Assembly: GCA_000442125.1 (NCBI GenBank)
Contig: KE546965.1
Location: 2,046,001-2,110,000, forward strand
Length of the DNA stretch: 64,000 bases
Direction of reading: 5' to 3'
DNA from: Opeltia flavorubescens
Taxonomy: Eukaryota; Ascomycota; Lecanoromycetes; Teloschistales; Teloschistaceae
Shown: positions 12,008 to 22,723 of the stretch, one piece after another
Layout of the letters: every line of letters begins with the position of its first letter
How positions within the stretch are numbered: position 1 is the first letter of the stretch
The notes under the pieces: generated by a model
What the model saw: the letters and a program-made list of their open reading frames with translations, nothing else
Databases searched by the model: none
Told to the model about the DNA's origin: nothing
Program-made: the position numbers and the translations under genes

Positions 12008-14748
12008 CTTACAGAAAAGAATGTCCGATCTACCGTGGTAATGACGATCAGGAAAGAATGGAATGACAAAAAAACCAACATTAACCAAAGAAAACGCGAA
12101 TGATTGATATATACATTCTTTGCTACCTGCGACATTTGTATACAGCCTCGTGTCAACCTCCGAGTATACCTGTCGGAGGTTCGTCAAGCTGATACACTGC
12201 CGAGAGGTCGGATAATTGGATTGTTTGCGCGGACCAGTAAAGGCAGGAAAATGTAGCAATTAAAGATTGAAACACGGAAAGCGGCTAACATCTTGACCGA
12301 TATAGATCTTGCGCAGCCTCTCGAAACCTGCAATAATTGTAAGAGATTAAAAGCTAGATTGTCTGATTTTTCCATTTGTCGCATTAGGGAAAATAAGTGC
12401 TGTTCATATTGCCGGACACGGTATATGGTATGCCGTTATGTTTTGTTTCAAAACAGGCGCGTGACGTCCTGAATCAACCATCTTGGTCAAGAGGCGGTGC
12501 TCCTTGATTTTGTACAACAAACATGTTTGTGGATCATTGAACACAGAGCATGCTCGGCGTCACTAGAAACCATGATATGACACACAAGTAAAGATGAAAG
12601 AACATGGGATCGTCGAGAGGCAGATGGATAATATCTTGCTGTCAGCCGTAGGAAGACGGGGCCATGAGGCAAGAAGCAATCAAATTAAACTTAAACTCAA
12701 TGATTTTCTACACATCATGTGGTGAACATTAAGCTTGTTACACTACCGTACTACCATGCAGGTACAGGAGGATAACAAGTCGTCGTGGCGTCACTTTTCA
12801 GGAGTCTGAATTCTGTCGGAGTACGCTGCTTCATTAGTGAAGGTACCTTACACCAGAAAAATTACGCATGTTCGGCATGGCGTCGTCTGCGTTAATATCC
12901 TTGAATTTCCATTGCAAAGAAGACATTGTAGCCGCTAGGACCATCATCATCCAGTATCTTGAGTCTCTTGACATATGTCTTGTAGCACACAGGCTGGCCG
13001 ATATATTAATCAGTGTATCATTATTATCATCAAATTCTTCCACTATCAATTGATATTGATCAATTTCCCTGCTTACTTGGTGGAAGGTACCGTTCCCTCG
13101 GACCTTAGAGCCATCACGGTTGATTCAGGCATACGAGGTTGGATCCATCAAGATTTCGATACTGGGGTGCCTGAGCCGTAGAACCTAGCATATGTCAAAG
13201 AGGATTGCACAAATCAGATAGCTCGATGACGTTTGCACGCTTGATTTCCAAGTATCCGTATCAGACTGGGCAAATGCTCTTGTGATTCACTCCTAGGCAG
13301 CTAGGCAGCTTATGGAGGATGTGCTGAAGCTCTTTAGCTGCACTGGAATTTCGAACCATGTATTGATGCCACACCCGCAAGCCGTCAAAAAGGCGTGAGA
13401 ATTCGGAGCTTTGTCACGAATCCTAGCTACTTCAAGACGATAGAAGTAGACCGCTGTTTCGGCTACCAAGCTTTGGTTGGACCAAGACTCCTAGCAGATC
13501 AGGGATAAGCAGGGACAAAAGGACTTAAGTATGGAGCTAAATGGTAGATTGCAATTCTCCAAAGAGAAAGTGCCGACAATTACTTGCAGCGGGGATGTCG
13601 TTAGTCGAGATGATGATGCTGGTCAAATGCGGAGAAAAGCCAATTGAAAGTCAATAGCCCTCATTACTGGTCGGTAGGGCTAGCTAGAAATCAGATTTCG
13701 AAGCCTCAGATCTGGTTGTCCTCACTGTGGAGAGAAATCAGGCACATCAAAATCCACCCTACCACGTGCAGATCCAGCTGATCGTATGGGTCCCAGCATC
13801 TCCTACATTCTATTTCTACTGCCGGCTCCTGAACGTTCATTCATCCTCTTTGGATTAGCGAGATGCAGCCGCTTTCCAGGCACAAGCAGCAATGGTGAAG
13901 TGGTCGTGTGGTGATCAGCAAGCTTAGCGGGCTCGATGGCTCCACTGGATTGCGAAAGGATCAACGACAGCGAGGTACACAGATGCCCATTGGCGCGCCT
14001 ACAACACGTCATTGGCGAGATTGGAAGCTCGTGGCACTAGAGATTGGAAATTCTCCGACGTGGCCAGGACGACCGAGGATTCGTTCCTGGCACCATTCCC
14101 CAGAGATTGTCGGTCTAATTCTAGTCTTTGAGGGGCTCGTAATTCAGTCACTTGCATATCCTCTGCCGTCCCAACTGTGCGACACAGGTCCGCCGCGGTT
14201 CAGCTCATGTACCCTCGGCCGTCTCGACAGCTGCCTAATGAACAATACGACCGATCCGTCTCTGAAGGATTATCTTTACGGACTGCAGGATTGTGTCTTG
14301 CAAGTTGGTGGATTCGCCGCGTCCTACTAGGTGTTATGTCTCTCCAAAAACAGCAATGTCCTACGTAAACCAGCAGTAGTTTGGCATGGTTCCTGAAATG
14401 TCGAATGATCCGTGCGGGCCACACCTGCAGCTTGCATGACATTATTGGGCTGACCAAGTGCTTAGGCCGGGCCTTCTCTAAGACGATGGTTGGACACGAC
14501 CCGCGCACGCCACGAGGAACAGGGGTTCTCCCTCCGTCATATCGCCAGTCAATTTTCTAGAACGGTTATGGTAATTCCAGATGGCGGATCGCGGGGTGCT
14601 ATGTTTGGGCCTCTTCGCTGTGTCGTCTCAAATACTTGCCTACTTGCATCTACTTTGACTTTGAGTGAGGAGTTTTGCATCTGCATGTTGTCTCTGTTTC
14701 GTTCTTGCATGCCCTCTATTGAGTTCATCCGCTTGCTGAACAGTCACG
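12008..14748. other. Intergenic region, no supported gene
   Basis: No gene is supported. The first part should hold the promoter of the GH5 gene (minus) and the last part that of the membrane-protein gene (plus). A direct repeat CTAGGCAG x2 lies at 13293-13310. Open stretches at 13908-14330 and 13803-14012 have no recognisable content. Confidence 0.45.
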
Positions 14749-16011
14749 ATGCTGGATCTCATCGTTAAACGCGCTCCCCTACCCTACTCGCCAATCGATT
14801 ACTGTATCCTTGCAGCGGCCACCGCCGTTGCTTGGGTATTTGTCGTCGAGCTCGATTTGACTATTTTCTTGACATTCAGAAGGCGTGGTGGTCTCTACTT
14901 TTGGTCATTGCTCATCTCCTCGTGGGGATGTGTCTTACATGGAATGGGGTTTATCCTCAGCTTCTTGGTAGGAGCATCTTGGGCAGTGACCTTACCGTTC
15001 ATTGAGATTGGATGGGTTACCATGGTCACAGGGCAAGCTTTTGTCTTGTTTTCTCGACTCCACCTGGTTGTCCGGAACGAAAAAATTCTACGCTATGTCC
15101 TGTGGCTCATTATCGTCGATGCTTGTGTGCTCCACATCCCAACTATTGTCTTTACTGTCGGCAAGAATTCGCCTCATCCTGGCCCATGGGCACCGAGATT
15201 CGATGTCATGGAGCGTATACAACTCGTCGGATTTTGTCTGCAAGAATTTCTCATCTCCACACTCTACATAGTGTACACCGTACGAATCCTTGGCTCTGTC
15301 TACCACAGCATGACTCGGAAGGTGATGCTGCAACTTATTCTCATCAATGCGATCTGTATCGGCATGGATATCGTCCTTATCGGTCTCGAGTTTAGTCACA
15401 AATACACCAGCGAAGCAAGCATCAAACCCATGATTTACGCTATCAAACTCAAACTCGAATTTGCCGTCCTCAACCAGCTCATGGGTCTTAGCAAAGCTGG
15501 CTTTACTGAAGGATCCCGCTGGATGGGTAACGGTGGGCCTTCCCATCACAGTCATGAATTGAAAGACCGCACATTCAACAGCTCTATTGACCCGGAGGCG
15601 CCCCCACCTCGCCATCCGAACAATTGGAGCTCGGCACCGAAGGGGGCTCGCGGGTCTGTCGCTGCCGGACGCTCTATGGCAGGGGAGCCTGACAACCATA
15701 TCTTCAAAACACAAGACATTGAAGTCATCACCGAGACCGCTTCCGCTGTCAAAGACCCTTCGACTGCTTCCTCTGCGACTGCTGTCACCAGTACGGGCAA
15801 CGGGAATGCCATAGAGACCGAACAGCCGTCAAAAGTCAAGGCCCTTCTAGGCACTGCCTCGAACGTCTACCTGCCCGGCCGCAATACCAGGCATTCCAAG
15901 CCAGAGGGTCCGAGGAGCCAAAGTCCGAGCGAAAGCCAAAAGGAGATCATCCGAACCAGTTCTGACGATGAGAAAGGCGGGGTTTGGGCAGGGAGGCATG
16001 TACAGTATTGA
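14749..16011 (+). CDS. Seven-helix integral membrane protein, DUF7703 type (420 aa)
   Basis: Single exon. Residues 1-255 hold seven hydrophobic helices separated by short loops, starting with CILAAATAVAWVFVVELDL; the core motif FSRLHLVVRNEKILRYVLW between helices 3 and 4 is typical of a large fungal membrane family (DUF7703). The remaining 165 residues are a polar, serine/proline-rich tail predicted to be disordered, ending in DDEKGGVWAGRHVQY. The family has no settled function; its layout resembles receptor-like or CFEM/rhodopsin-like fungal membrane proteins. The start chosen is the ATG just before the first helix, where the hydrophobic N-terminus begins directly. Confidence 0.75.
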   Translation: MLDLIVKRAPLPYSPIDYCILAAATAVAWVFVVELDLTIFLTFRRRGGLYFWSLLISSWGCVLHGMGFILSFLVGASWAVTLPFIEIGWVTMVTGQAFVLFSRLHLVVRNEKILRYVLWLIIVDACVLHIPTIVFTVGKNSPHPGPWAPRFDVMERIQLVGFCLQEFLISTLYIVYTVRILGSVYHSMTRKVMLQLILINAICIGMDIVLIGLEFSHKYTSEASIKPMIYAIKLKLEFAVLNQLMGLSKAGFTEGSRWMGNGGPSHHSHELKDRTFNSSIDPEAPPPRHPNNWSSAPKGARGSVAAGRSMAGEPDNHIFKTQDIEVITETASAVKDPSTASSATAVTSTGNGNAIETEQPSKVKALLGTASNVYLPGRNTRHSKPEGPRSQSPSESQKEIIRTSSDDEKGGVWAGRHVQY

Positions 16012-17336
16012 AGTCATTCACCTCTGACATCTCCTACTATCTGCACTTTACCGTCAGACACACGCTCAAAGGTAGCCTTTGTGCTGTGCCGCCGGAAAAT
16101 GACGAAGTTATGAGATGCTGAGGTTTTCGAGCGAATATTTGGGGCTTTTTTACCATGGGGATGGGACGCATTGGGATGTTGTGGAGATACCCTTTTGGAA
16201 ACCAAATCGTTGAGGTCAAAATACCATTGTATTGTAGTTTTCCATGTACATATTCATTCTACATAGCCACCAATATGCCTTTTATATCTACAGCCATCAC
16301 TACCAACCAATGTGAACTGTCTTTGGTGCCGGAATCAAGAAAAGGACATCCTCCAATGTGAAAAAAAAAACAGCCAACGGCTCATGGCAATTCTGGTGAA
16401 GCACGGCCTCAGAGCGTCAATGCTCTTCTTTCCTTGCCGTCCTGCGCCATCTCGCCCGTACGTCCTTATCAGCGCCCTCGGTCCAGTCGAGCCAGTCTCC
16501 TGGGTCGCGGTCGAATCGCGCTTTGGCGCTTATGCAAGTTTGGCTCACCGCCGCAATTTCTCGACACATTGCATTTCCGATTTCAGCTCCGAAGCGGTTG
16601 GTGTGCTAGGGCCTTTAGTTTCTCCGTGCGCAGCCAAACAGCTGTCCTCCGACGAAGGGAAATTTAAGGTTTTTTCCGCTTGATTACAGGTACGGGGGAC
16701 ATTATTGGGGAGGTTATGAATGAGGAAGAAGTGGCGACATGGATGTCCCGACTTTTCGCATTGAAGTTATCTTAGATGTAGGGAAGTAACCTAGGAGGTG
16801 CCTGCCGTCCTCGCCATCCATACGCTCTTGTTCCATACTGTTGTGTAAACGTTCACGATTGGCGGCGCCACTGGATTGGGTGGCGTTTGCCTTTTTGATC
16901 GGAGAATTTCTGTGCCAATCGGTGTGCGCTTGTTTGATTGACGGGATATGTGTTTTTGCGGGGTATCTCAGCTAGGAACAGGGGTTGAAAAGCTGGGAAT
17001 CGACAGTCTTACACACCCCAGCTATGTTTAAAACACACCCTATTCGTTATTCCGACGCCATGGCTCCGTTCCAGCCAACAAATAGTTGCTTTGCTTGTCC
17101 ACCACATCTGTCCACCGACAGATCCTCTCAAGGATTTGCCATATCACTCGAACTATGATCATACTTCTGTGCTGCTACTATCCTCGCGCAGATGGTTTGA
17201 GACAAGATCCTGCTTGAGGCGGTTCCTTTTGTCGAACTATGGGAGGCTGAGTCATGTCTTGGCGTAGGATCACGGCCAGATTGGTTTCAATCCTTCATTG
17301 ACTTCCTCCATCACCTAATCAATTACAATTGTCACG
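16012..17336. other. Intergenic, no supported gene
   Basis: 3' UTR of the membrane-protein gene followed by the promoter region of the DUF7730 gene. An A-rich run lies at about 16361-16371. Open stretches at 16312-16683 have no supporting evidence. Confidence 0.45.
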
Positions 17337-18149
17337 ATGGTAATGAAAAGTGTCTATCGCAAGTTTCGTGGTGGTCCGATATCAAGTGGTGAAAGAGCTC
17401 AGATCACGGGACTTGCCGCGCCACCACAAGAGGCATTGCTCCTTTCGCGTCTACCACTTGAGCTCAGACAGAAGATATGGAGGGAGATCAATGGAGATTA
17501 CCTACTCCATCTTAATCTCATTCCAAATTCTGACTACGGAAGCCATCTCAGATGCTATGCTTGCCGGGCTTTTAATAAATCTGCCACTCCTACGGGCGAA
17601 GATACACAACCTCGATGTCAGGGTTCACAAAAAGAGCCATGTTTCTTTTTCGGTCCTCCGCAAACCCTCTCCAGTGCCCTATCACTGCTCTTGACTTCTC
17701 GGCAGATCTACATTGAGGCTGTGGATCTGCTGTACGCTACCAACACTTTCAGCATCGATGCTCTTGAACCGCTCCAGATGTTTATCAAATGGACCGGACA
17801 GCGCGTCCAATCTGTCCAGACGGTGCATGTCAACATAGCCATGTGGAAGATTCGGTGCAGAAGTATCAATATTCCCAGTCCCGAGGCTTTTACGGAGTGG
17901 ACGTTGTTCTGGCAATTACTCGCCAAGCACTTTACCGGCTTGTTGCATGTGCGTCTGGACGTTTACGGCACCTCTCGTGAAGGGTTTCAACAAAGTGATG
18001 TGCAACCCTTGCAAAAGATATCGGGACTGAAAACTTTTGATCTCGCGGTTTGGCGCGATGCTCACGCCCAAGGCTCTACCGGACAGGATCTAGCATTGTC
18101 CCAGCCATTGCAGGCTTATGTACGGGATAATATATGCATGAGGCAATGA
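17337..18149 (+). CDS. DUF7730 / F-box-like protein, copy 1 (270 aa)
   Basis: Single exon from ATG 17337. Residues about 34-50 read LLLSRLPLELRQKIWREI, the F-box-like N-terminal helix that opens many fungal DUF7730 proteins. Next comes a cysteine-bearing stretch (RCYACRAF and a second CQGSQKEPC), then LLLTSRQIYIEAVDLLYATNTF, the second hallmark of the family. The rest is helical/strand mix without known motifs. It is a paralog of the next gene: both have the same order of motifs, the cysteine stretch and the LLY(A/S)TNTF element. The biochemical role is unknown; the F-box-like opening suggests a protein-protein adaptor, which is inference. Confidence 0.75.
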   Translation: MVMKSVYRKFRGGPISSGERAQITGLAAPPQEALLLSRLPLELRQKIWREINGDYLLHLNLIPNSDYGSHLRCYACRAFNKSATPTGEDTQPRCQGSQKEPCFFFGPPQTLSSALSLLLTSRQIYIEAVDLLYATNTFSIDALEPLQMFIKWTGQRVQSVQTVHVNIAMWKIRCRSINIPSPEAFTEWTLFWQLLAKHFTGLLHVRLDVYGTSREGFQQSDVQPLQKISGLKTFDLAVWRDAHAQGSTGQDLALSQPLQAYVRDNICMRQ

Positions 18150-18659
18150 TGCCAATATCACCTAGGAGATGTGGTAGAGATCTATAATACGATCTGCAAA
18201 CCGAACTCGAAGTAACACCATGTCATACGGCCACGGTCTGTGCTGTTAGTTCTACAAGTTGGTCACCTCTCTCTGGTGCCATTGGCTGGAGCTTTGGCTG
18301 CCTCGGCGGTCTCTGCATATCGATCACTAAGCTTCATGTGCCGAGAATTACGTAAGATGTAGTATTTCTGATCCCAGAGCAAACAATTTAGATTGTCTAG
18401 CCCCCAGAAGCCGTCCAGCTGAGCCAACCAACGAACAGCGCAGCCTTGCTGACCACCCCTCACGAAGAGCTATCAGAAATTGACTTGCTGCTTCACATGT
18501 AAGTGAAGTCGAAAATGCAGTAAGTCGCATAGGGCAGATCAGGCCGGACAGGAATATAAGATTACCAATTTTCTCGAGCTCAATTCTGGATGTATATACA
18601 GGCTGACGGTGGATCCTCTCCTATTTCTCTCGCTTACCTGCACACCTTGATCATTTGAA
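18150..18659. other. Spacer between tandem DUF7730 genes
   Basis: 510 bp without a supported gene; it should hold the 3' UTR of copy 1 and the promoter of copy 2. Confidence 0.5.
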
Positions 18660-19451
18660 ATGTCAGCGTCTGGCGCTCTCGTTTCCCCAAGAGGGACTTG
18701 CATCAGACGCTTATGTTCATATCGGACCGACAGCATAAAAATCAACAACCCCAAGCCTCTCGCGGAAAATCGAAAGAGTCTTACTGAACCACTCGGTCCC
18801 GCCGTGTCTCAATCTTGCCATCTTCTGACCCAATTACCCTTTGAGATTCGCTCACAAATTTGGATGTATTTGCTTGGGAACAAGGTATTTCATATCGAAC
18901 TTCGTCCCGGTCGCCTCTCGAGTCGGATCTGCTCTGAATGTAGTGAACGAAATGGTTGGTGTCATGCGTTGTGGCATGCTGAAGTATTAGATGAGGAGCC
19001 TGATTTCAAGCAAGAGCTCTGCGTGCTGGCTCTACCTCAAACCTGTCGCCAGATCTATTGTGAGACTATCGAACTCCTGTACTCCACTAACACATTCGAT
19101 ATCTCGGATCTTGGTGTTTTGAAATACTTCGTCCACGGAGTAGTACCCAAAAGGCTTCGTTTAATTCAAGCGTTACGTGTCCATTGGCAAGATCCGTCAT
19201 GGTGTCCTCGATGGCCCACTGCTCATGTTGGCTTTGCTGGTACTTGGGAATTCTTTTGGAGAGTTGCGATTGATGAATTAACCGGCTTAAAGAATATTGA
19301 TATCCTGATGTGCAGCGCCGAAAGCGAAAATCACATGCCAGAACAGGCGGCCCACTCTTTGAGCTCACTGCAACACTTAAGGGAATGGGAATTTTTGTGG
19401 GAGCCTGGTGCGAGTTGTAGATGTAGGTTGGTTCAAGGCAGAAGAAAGTAG
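18660..19451 (+). CDS. DUF7730 / F-box-like protein, copy 2 (263 aa)
   Basis: Single exon from ATG 18660. A basic N-terminus of about 50 residues precedes HLLTQLPFEIRSQIWMYLLG, the family's F-box-like helix, then an RICSECSERNGWCHALWH cysteine/histidine stretch, and LPQTCRQIYCETIELLYSTNTF. A conserved tryptophan-rich segment (WCPRWPTAH, WEFFWRVA) follows. The C-terminus is basic (RCRLVQGRRK). The shared motif order with the gene at 17337 shows they arose by duplication, although sequence identity is now modest. Function unknown. The cysteines could bind a metal but the spacing matches no standard finger. Confidence 0.75.
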   Translation: MSASGALVSPRGTCIRRLCSYRTDSIKINNPKPLAENRKSLTEPLGPAVSQSCHLLTQLPFEIRSQIWMYLLGNKVFHIELRPGRLSSRICSECSERNGWCHALWHAEVLDEEPDFKQELCVLALPQTCRQIYCETIELLYSTNTFDISDLGVLKYFVHGVVPKRLRLIQALRVHWQDPSWCPRWPTAHVGFAGTWEFFWRVAIDELTGLKNIDILMCSAESENHMPEQAAHSLSSLQHLREWEFLWEPGASCRCRLVQGRRK

Positions 19452-19636
19452 GAAAAGATTGAGATAATGCTCTACACGCGAACTGTGTTGCACTTTCCTT
19501 GACAAATAATTTTGTAAAGCATTTTATTGTACAGACACATGACCGGTCACTACCAAAATCTTAAGGCGCCAGCTTTTACGAAACATTTCTCTTACTTTAA
19601 CCCACGCAAAGTCTCAACAAAGTATCGATTTGCCTG

Positions 19637-20618
19637 ATGTTGGAGGGTAGAATGGAAAGACTTGAGTTCCGAAGGTGAGAGCTGCCCTAATAGTCGAAAG
19701 CTTGTGTCACAGTTGTTGCTGAAGATCAACTTGATTAGCAGTGCATTTGCCTCCCCTATTTTTGCAGTCTATGCTGGAGCTTCCGGAAAACGATTTCTTG
19801 CGCACTCGAAATTACTCTCACTATCACCAACGCTTCGCAAGATTGTAGATGGAAATTGGAGGGACAGCAAAGACTGTGTAATCAATCTTGCTGAGTGGGA
19901 GGAGCCGACGGTCGAGCAGCTTCTTGAGTGGCTCTATTCCGGATACTACACCGTATCTTCAATACCTATGTCCGCTAGAGGCGTGGTGATGAGTGATGAT
20001 GAAGTGGCTGAAGCCCTTATTCCTATCATTCACCAGCAGCTCCGAGGTCGTAAGTTATCCGATCTACTACCTAGAGATGGGGACGAAACAGAGTCCGACG
20101 TCGAACTATCGCCAGACTGTGTCCCAGATCACCATCAACCTCTTACCCCTCTACAAGATATCCGGTGTTCAGGTCCCCGGGATGATGGAAGGGTGCTCAC
20201 ATATCCAGCCATCGATAGCAGGGCGGTCCAGCTGGAATCTTTATGCAAGAAAGAGTGGGGTCACACGCTGTTACCTGACGCCAAAGCCTACGTACTAGCG
20301 CAATACCTCCAACTGGTAGACCTCAAGCGGTACGCCTTCCACCATATTCAGGATACACTGGTCTTTCTCAATCAGTGTTCGCCGGGCCCGCAAGCATTGA
20401 CCAGGACCATCGCTCTTGCTCATTACGTCTACTCTAACACTGATTCTCTCAACAATTCCGAGGAGCCGCTTCGGGATCTCATTTCGACCTTTGTGGCGGA
20501 ATGGTTCTTGAAGATGGACGGACCCCAATTCGAAAGACTGATCGCGGGTGGAGGAGAATTTGCTGTCGACGTCACGAGGAAGCTCCGTCGGCATTGGCTC
20601 AACATCTTGGATGGGTAG
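19637..20618 (+). CDS. BTB/POZ-like protein, copy 1 (about 300-305 aa)
   Basis: Exons 19637-19674 and 19739-20618; a second ATG at 19652 is equally possible (300 aa). The 64-bp intron (GTGAGA..TTAG) joins in phase 2 directly before SSAFASPIFAVYAG, the same place as in the two following paralogs. The BTB fold is suggested by FLAHSKLLSLSPTLRKI and VEQLLEWLYSGYY. An acidic insert of about 80 residues follows (DGDETESDVELSPD), then a second helical module with AKAYVLAQYLQLVDLKRYAF, the post-BTB helix seen in many fungal BTB proteins. BTB proteins dimerise and often recruit substrates to CUL3 ubiquitin ligases; which role applies here is unknown. It is the most diverged of the three copies. Confidence 0.75.
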
Positions 20619-20999
20619 GCATTAATAGTTGTGCAAAAGGCAGAGGAAGTAGAGCTCCTCGCCATTTCCCAAGACTTCGATCACTGCGGATTGCCAATTT
20701 TGAAGTCACGTGTGTACAGATGCTTATGGGTTTGTTGACCATTCGCTATACGATTGATAATCCAAAGTCTTAAAATTAATTCGAAAATCCTCTTACTTGA
20801 TTCATTCACATCTGCGCTCATGTAACAGTAATTTTGTTTTGTACTGATTGACTGAAATCAACAGAGAATAATGTATGCTTAAACCTCGCATCATCCACAC
20901 CTGCAAAATCCAATTGCATGCTACCACCTCACCATCTATTCCAATCTCAAACGTCCAATAGTCACACCAACTACATTTTACACGACTACAACAGAAAAG
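20619..20999. other. Spacer between BTB genes 1 and 2
   Basis: 381 bp, no gene seen; promoter region of BTB copy 2. Confidence 0.45.
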
Positions 21000-22156
21000 A
21001 TGAGCTCCACAGGGTATGGTCAATACCACAATATACTATAGCATGGCTAAGTCTAAGATCCAGCACCTTCAAGTCCCAAATCTTCGAAATCTTCGTCAAC
21101 TCATCCACCGAACCTCTTTTCGTCCATGGAGCAGTAATCTCAAAGTCTGAAGTCCTGAAAAAGGAAGTGGAAGGTCTTTGGAAAGAGGGATCGGAGAAAA
21201 AGATTCGATGGCCGCATTGGTCGGTCAACGCTGCTGAGAAGCTTCTGGAATGGCTGTACACTGGCGACTACTCGTGTCCGTATCCGATCCAAGCTCCTAA
21301 AGTGGAACGCGTGTTGGTGGACGAGGACAAGGCGGTTGATACCAAATATGAAATAGACGACAATGGTGGAGAATCGGCCTTGCCTAGCGAGGATGATTCA
21401 ATGCCCGCTAGACTGGACAGAGGTAGGGAGAAGACCAAGCCTTCAATTAGCCCACAGAAACCCCTTCAGGGTCTTAAATGGACCGGATGTCGCGAATTGC
21501 ATCAGAAAATGACACAAGCTGATGAATTTGAAAAATGGACCGGACACCAATTATGGAATTCTAGCGAGCTCGACTATGAGGCCACCTTTATGACACACGC
21601 GGAGCTATATGCTATGGCTTCCCAGTATATGTTGGACGAATTGAAAAATATGGCCTGGCAGCGTTTGAGGTCTGTTCTCATTAGCATCGGTAAACCTACA
21701 CCTATGTCGCCCATTCTACGGAATTTCACAAGCTTGGTTCATTTTGCGTACCAGGAGACTGGCGAAACAGGTAGTGGGGAGGAAGATCCTTTGCGCATGC
21801 TCCTAGAATCATTCGCTGTCATCCACTTTACGAGTTTCACGGGCCCCGATTTTGATGTTCTGTTGCAGCCATGCAGTGGGGATGCCCGGGATTTTGTGCG
21901 AAGTCTAATGGTGAAAACCACGCAGCAAATGAAGCATTTGGAGCAGGCTGTGGAATCTTCTGCACGACAGGTAGAGGAATCGCGATTCAACCAGATGAAG
22001 CTACAGAGTGAGGTCAATGGTACCAAGACTCGGAATCACTCGCTGGTTAATGAAATCGCCAAGTTGAAGGCTGACAAGACTGAAATGACCATTAAGTTGG
22101 AAGCTTACGAGGAAAGACTTTTTGGTTCTGCAGTTTCGTCCAGGTCGAGAATTTGA
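21000..22156 (+). CDS. BTB/POZ-like protein, copy 2, with C-terminal coiled coil (370 aa)
   Basis: Exons 21000-21013 (14 nt) and 21058-22156; the 44-bp intron (GTATGG..CTAAG) joins in phase 2, giving MSSTG before SSTFKSQIFEIFV. The BTB core shows LFVHGAVISKSEVL and AEKLLEWLYTGDYSCPYP. An acidic and proline-bearing insert follows, then a second conserved module (KWTGHQLWNSSELDYEATF, MTHAELYAMASQYMLDELK, WQRLRSVLISIGKP) almost shared with copy 3. Residues about 300-360 add a predicted coiled coil (QQMKHLEQAVESSARQVEES onward) that the other two copies lack. An unspliced reading begins upstream at a CTG/ATG-poor stretch and is less likely because the spliced form aligns to its neighbours from the first residues. 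Confidence 0.78.
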
Positions 22157-22723
22157 TTAGCGACTGCAACGCACGAGTGGACTAAAGAAACCAGACCGGT
22201 TGTCACATAATGGCAAGCATATCGCCAAGCTCCGGCAGCCCGTAAGACTAGACCCTCTTACGAAGCCGTTATCAAAACCAAGTCCTGTACATCCACCATC
22301 ATTTACAACCATACGGAGTTACTTTCCTCAATCTTTTCGTTGGAGCATTAGTAATTTGAAGGATGAGATAGGCAGAGCTAGAATACCGAAGAGATCGCAC
22401 CATAGAGACATTGTCGATCTAAAGCCAAATGTAAACGGAAGCCTCCAAGTCGATTACTCTATTCTTCGCTTCATGCTTGGTAGTTCAACACCGGAGAACA
22501 TCTTGTCAAGAACATTACTTTGGGAATCAATAGTCAACATTCGGAGAAAGTCCAGTAAGAATTAGCGAAGAAATGATGTTTGCTTGATCCTTGCTTCATG
22601 CACATGAACACCAATCAACCACAATTCACCAATCAACAGTATCGTAAGACCCCACCTACCATTTCTTCAAAAGTCCCGATTCTGTGACTTTCCTGACGAT
22701 TATCCTCACCTAGCACAGCCATA
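22157..22723. other. Spacer between BTB genes 2 and 3
   Basis: 567 bp. An open stretch at 22200-22565 has no ATG and no resemblance to a known family, so I do not call it. The last 120 bp carry two CCAAT boxes listed separately. Confidence 0.45.
22609..22637 (+). promoter_or_regulatory. Direct repeat of CCAAT box upstream of BTB copy 3
   Basis: The 11-mer CACCAATCAAC occurs at 22609-22619 and again at 22627-22637, spaced 18 bp start to start, about 90-115 bp before the ATG at 22724. CCAAT boxes bind the fungal CBC/HAP complex, so this is a plausible core promoter element. The function is inferred from motif and position only. Confidence 0.45.

Noticed and set aside
22200-22565. 121-codon open stretch between BTB copies 2 and 3
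   Set aside because: No ATG start and no resemblance to the flanking BTB genes; likely 3' UTR and promoter.
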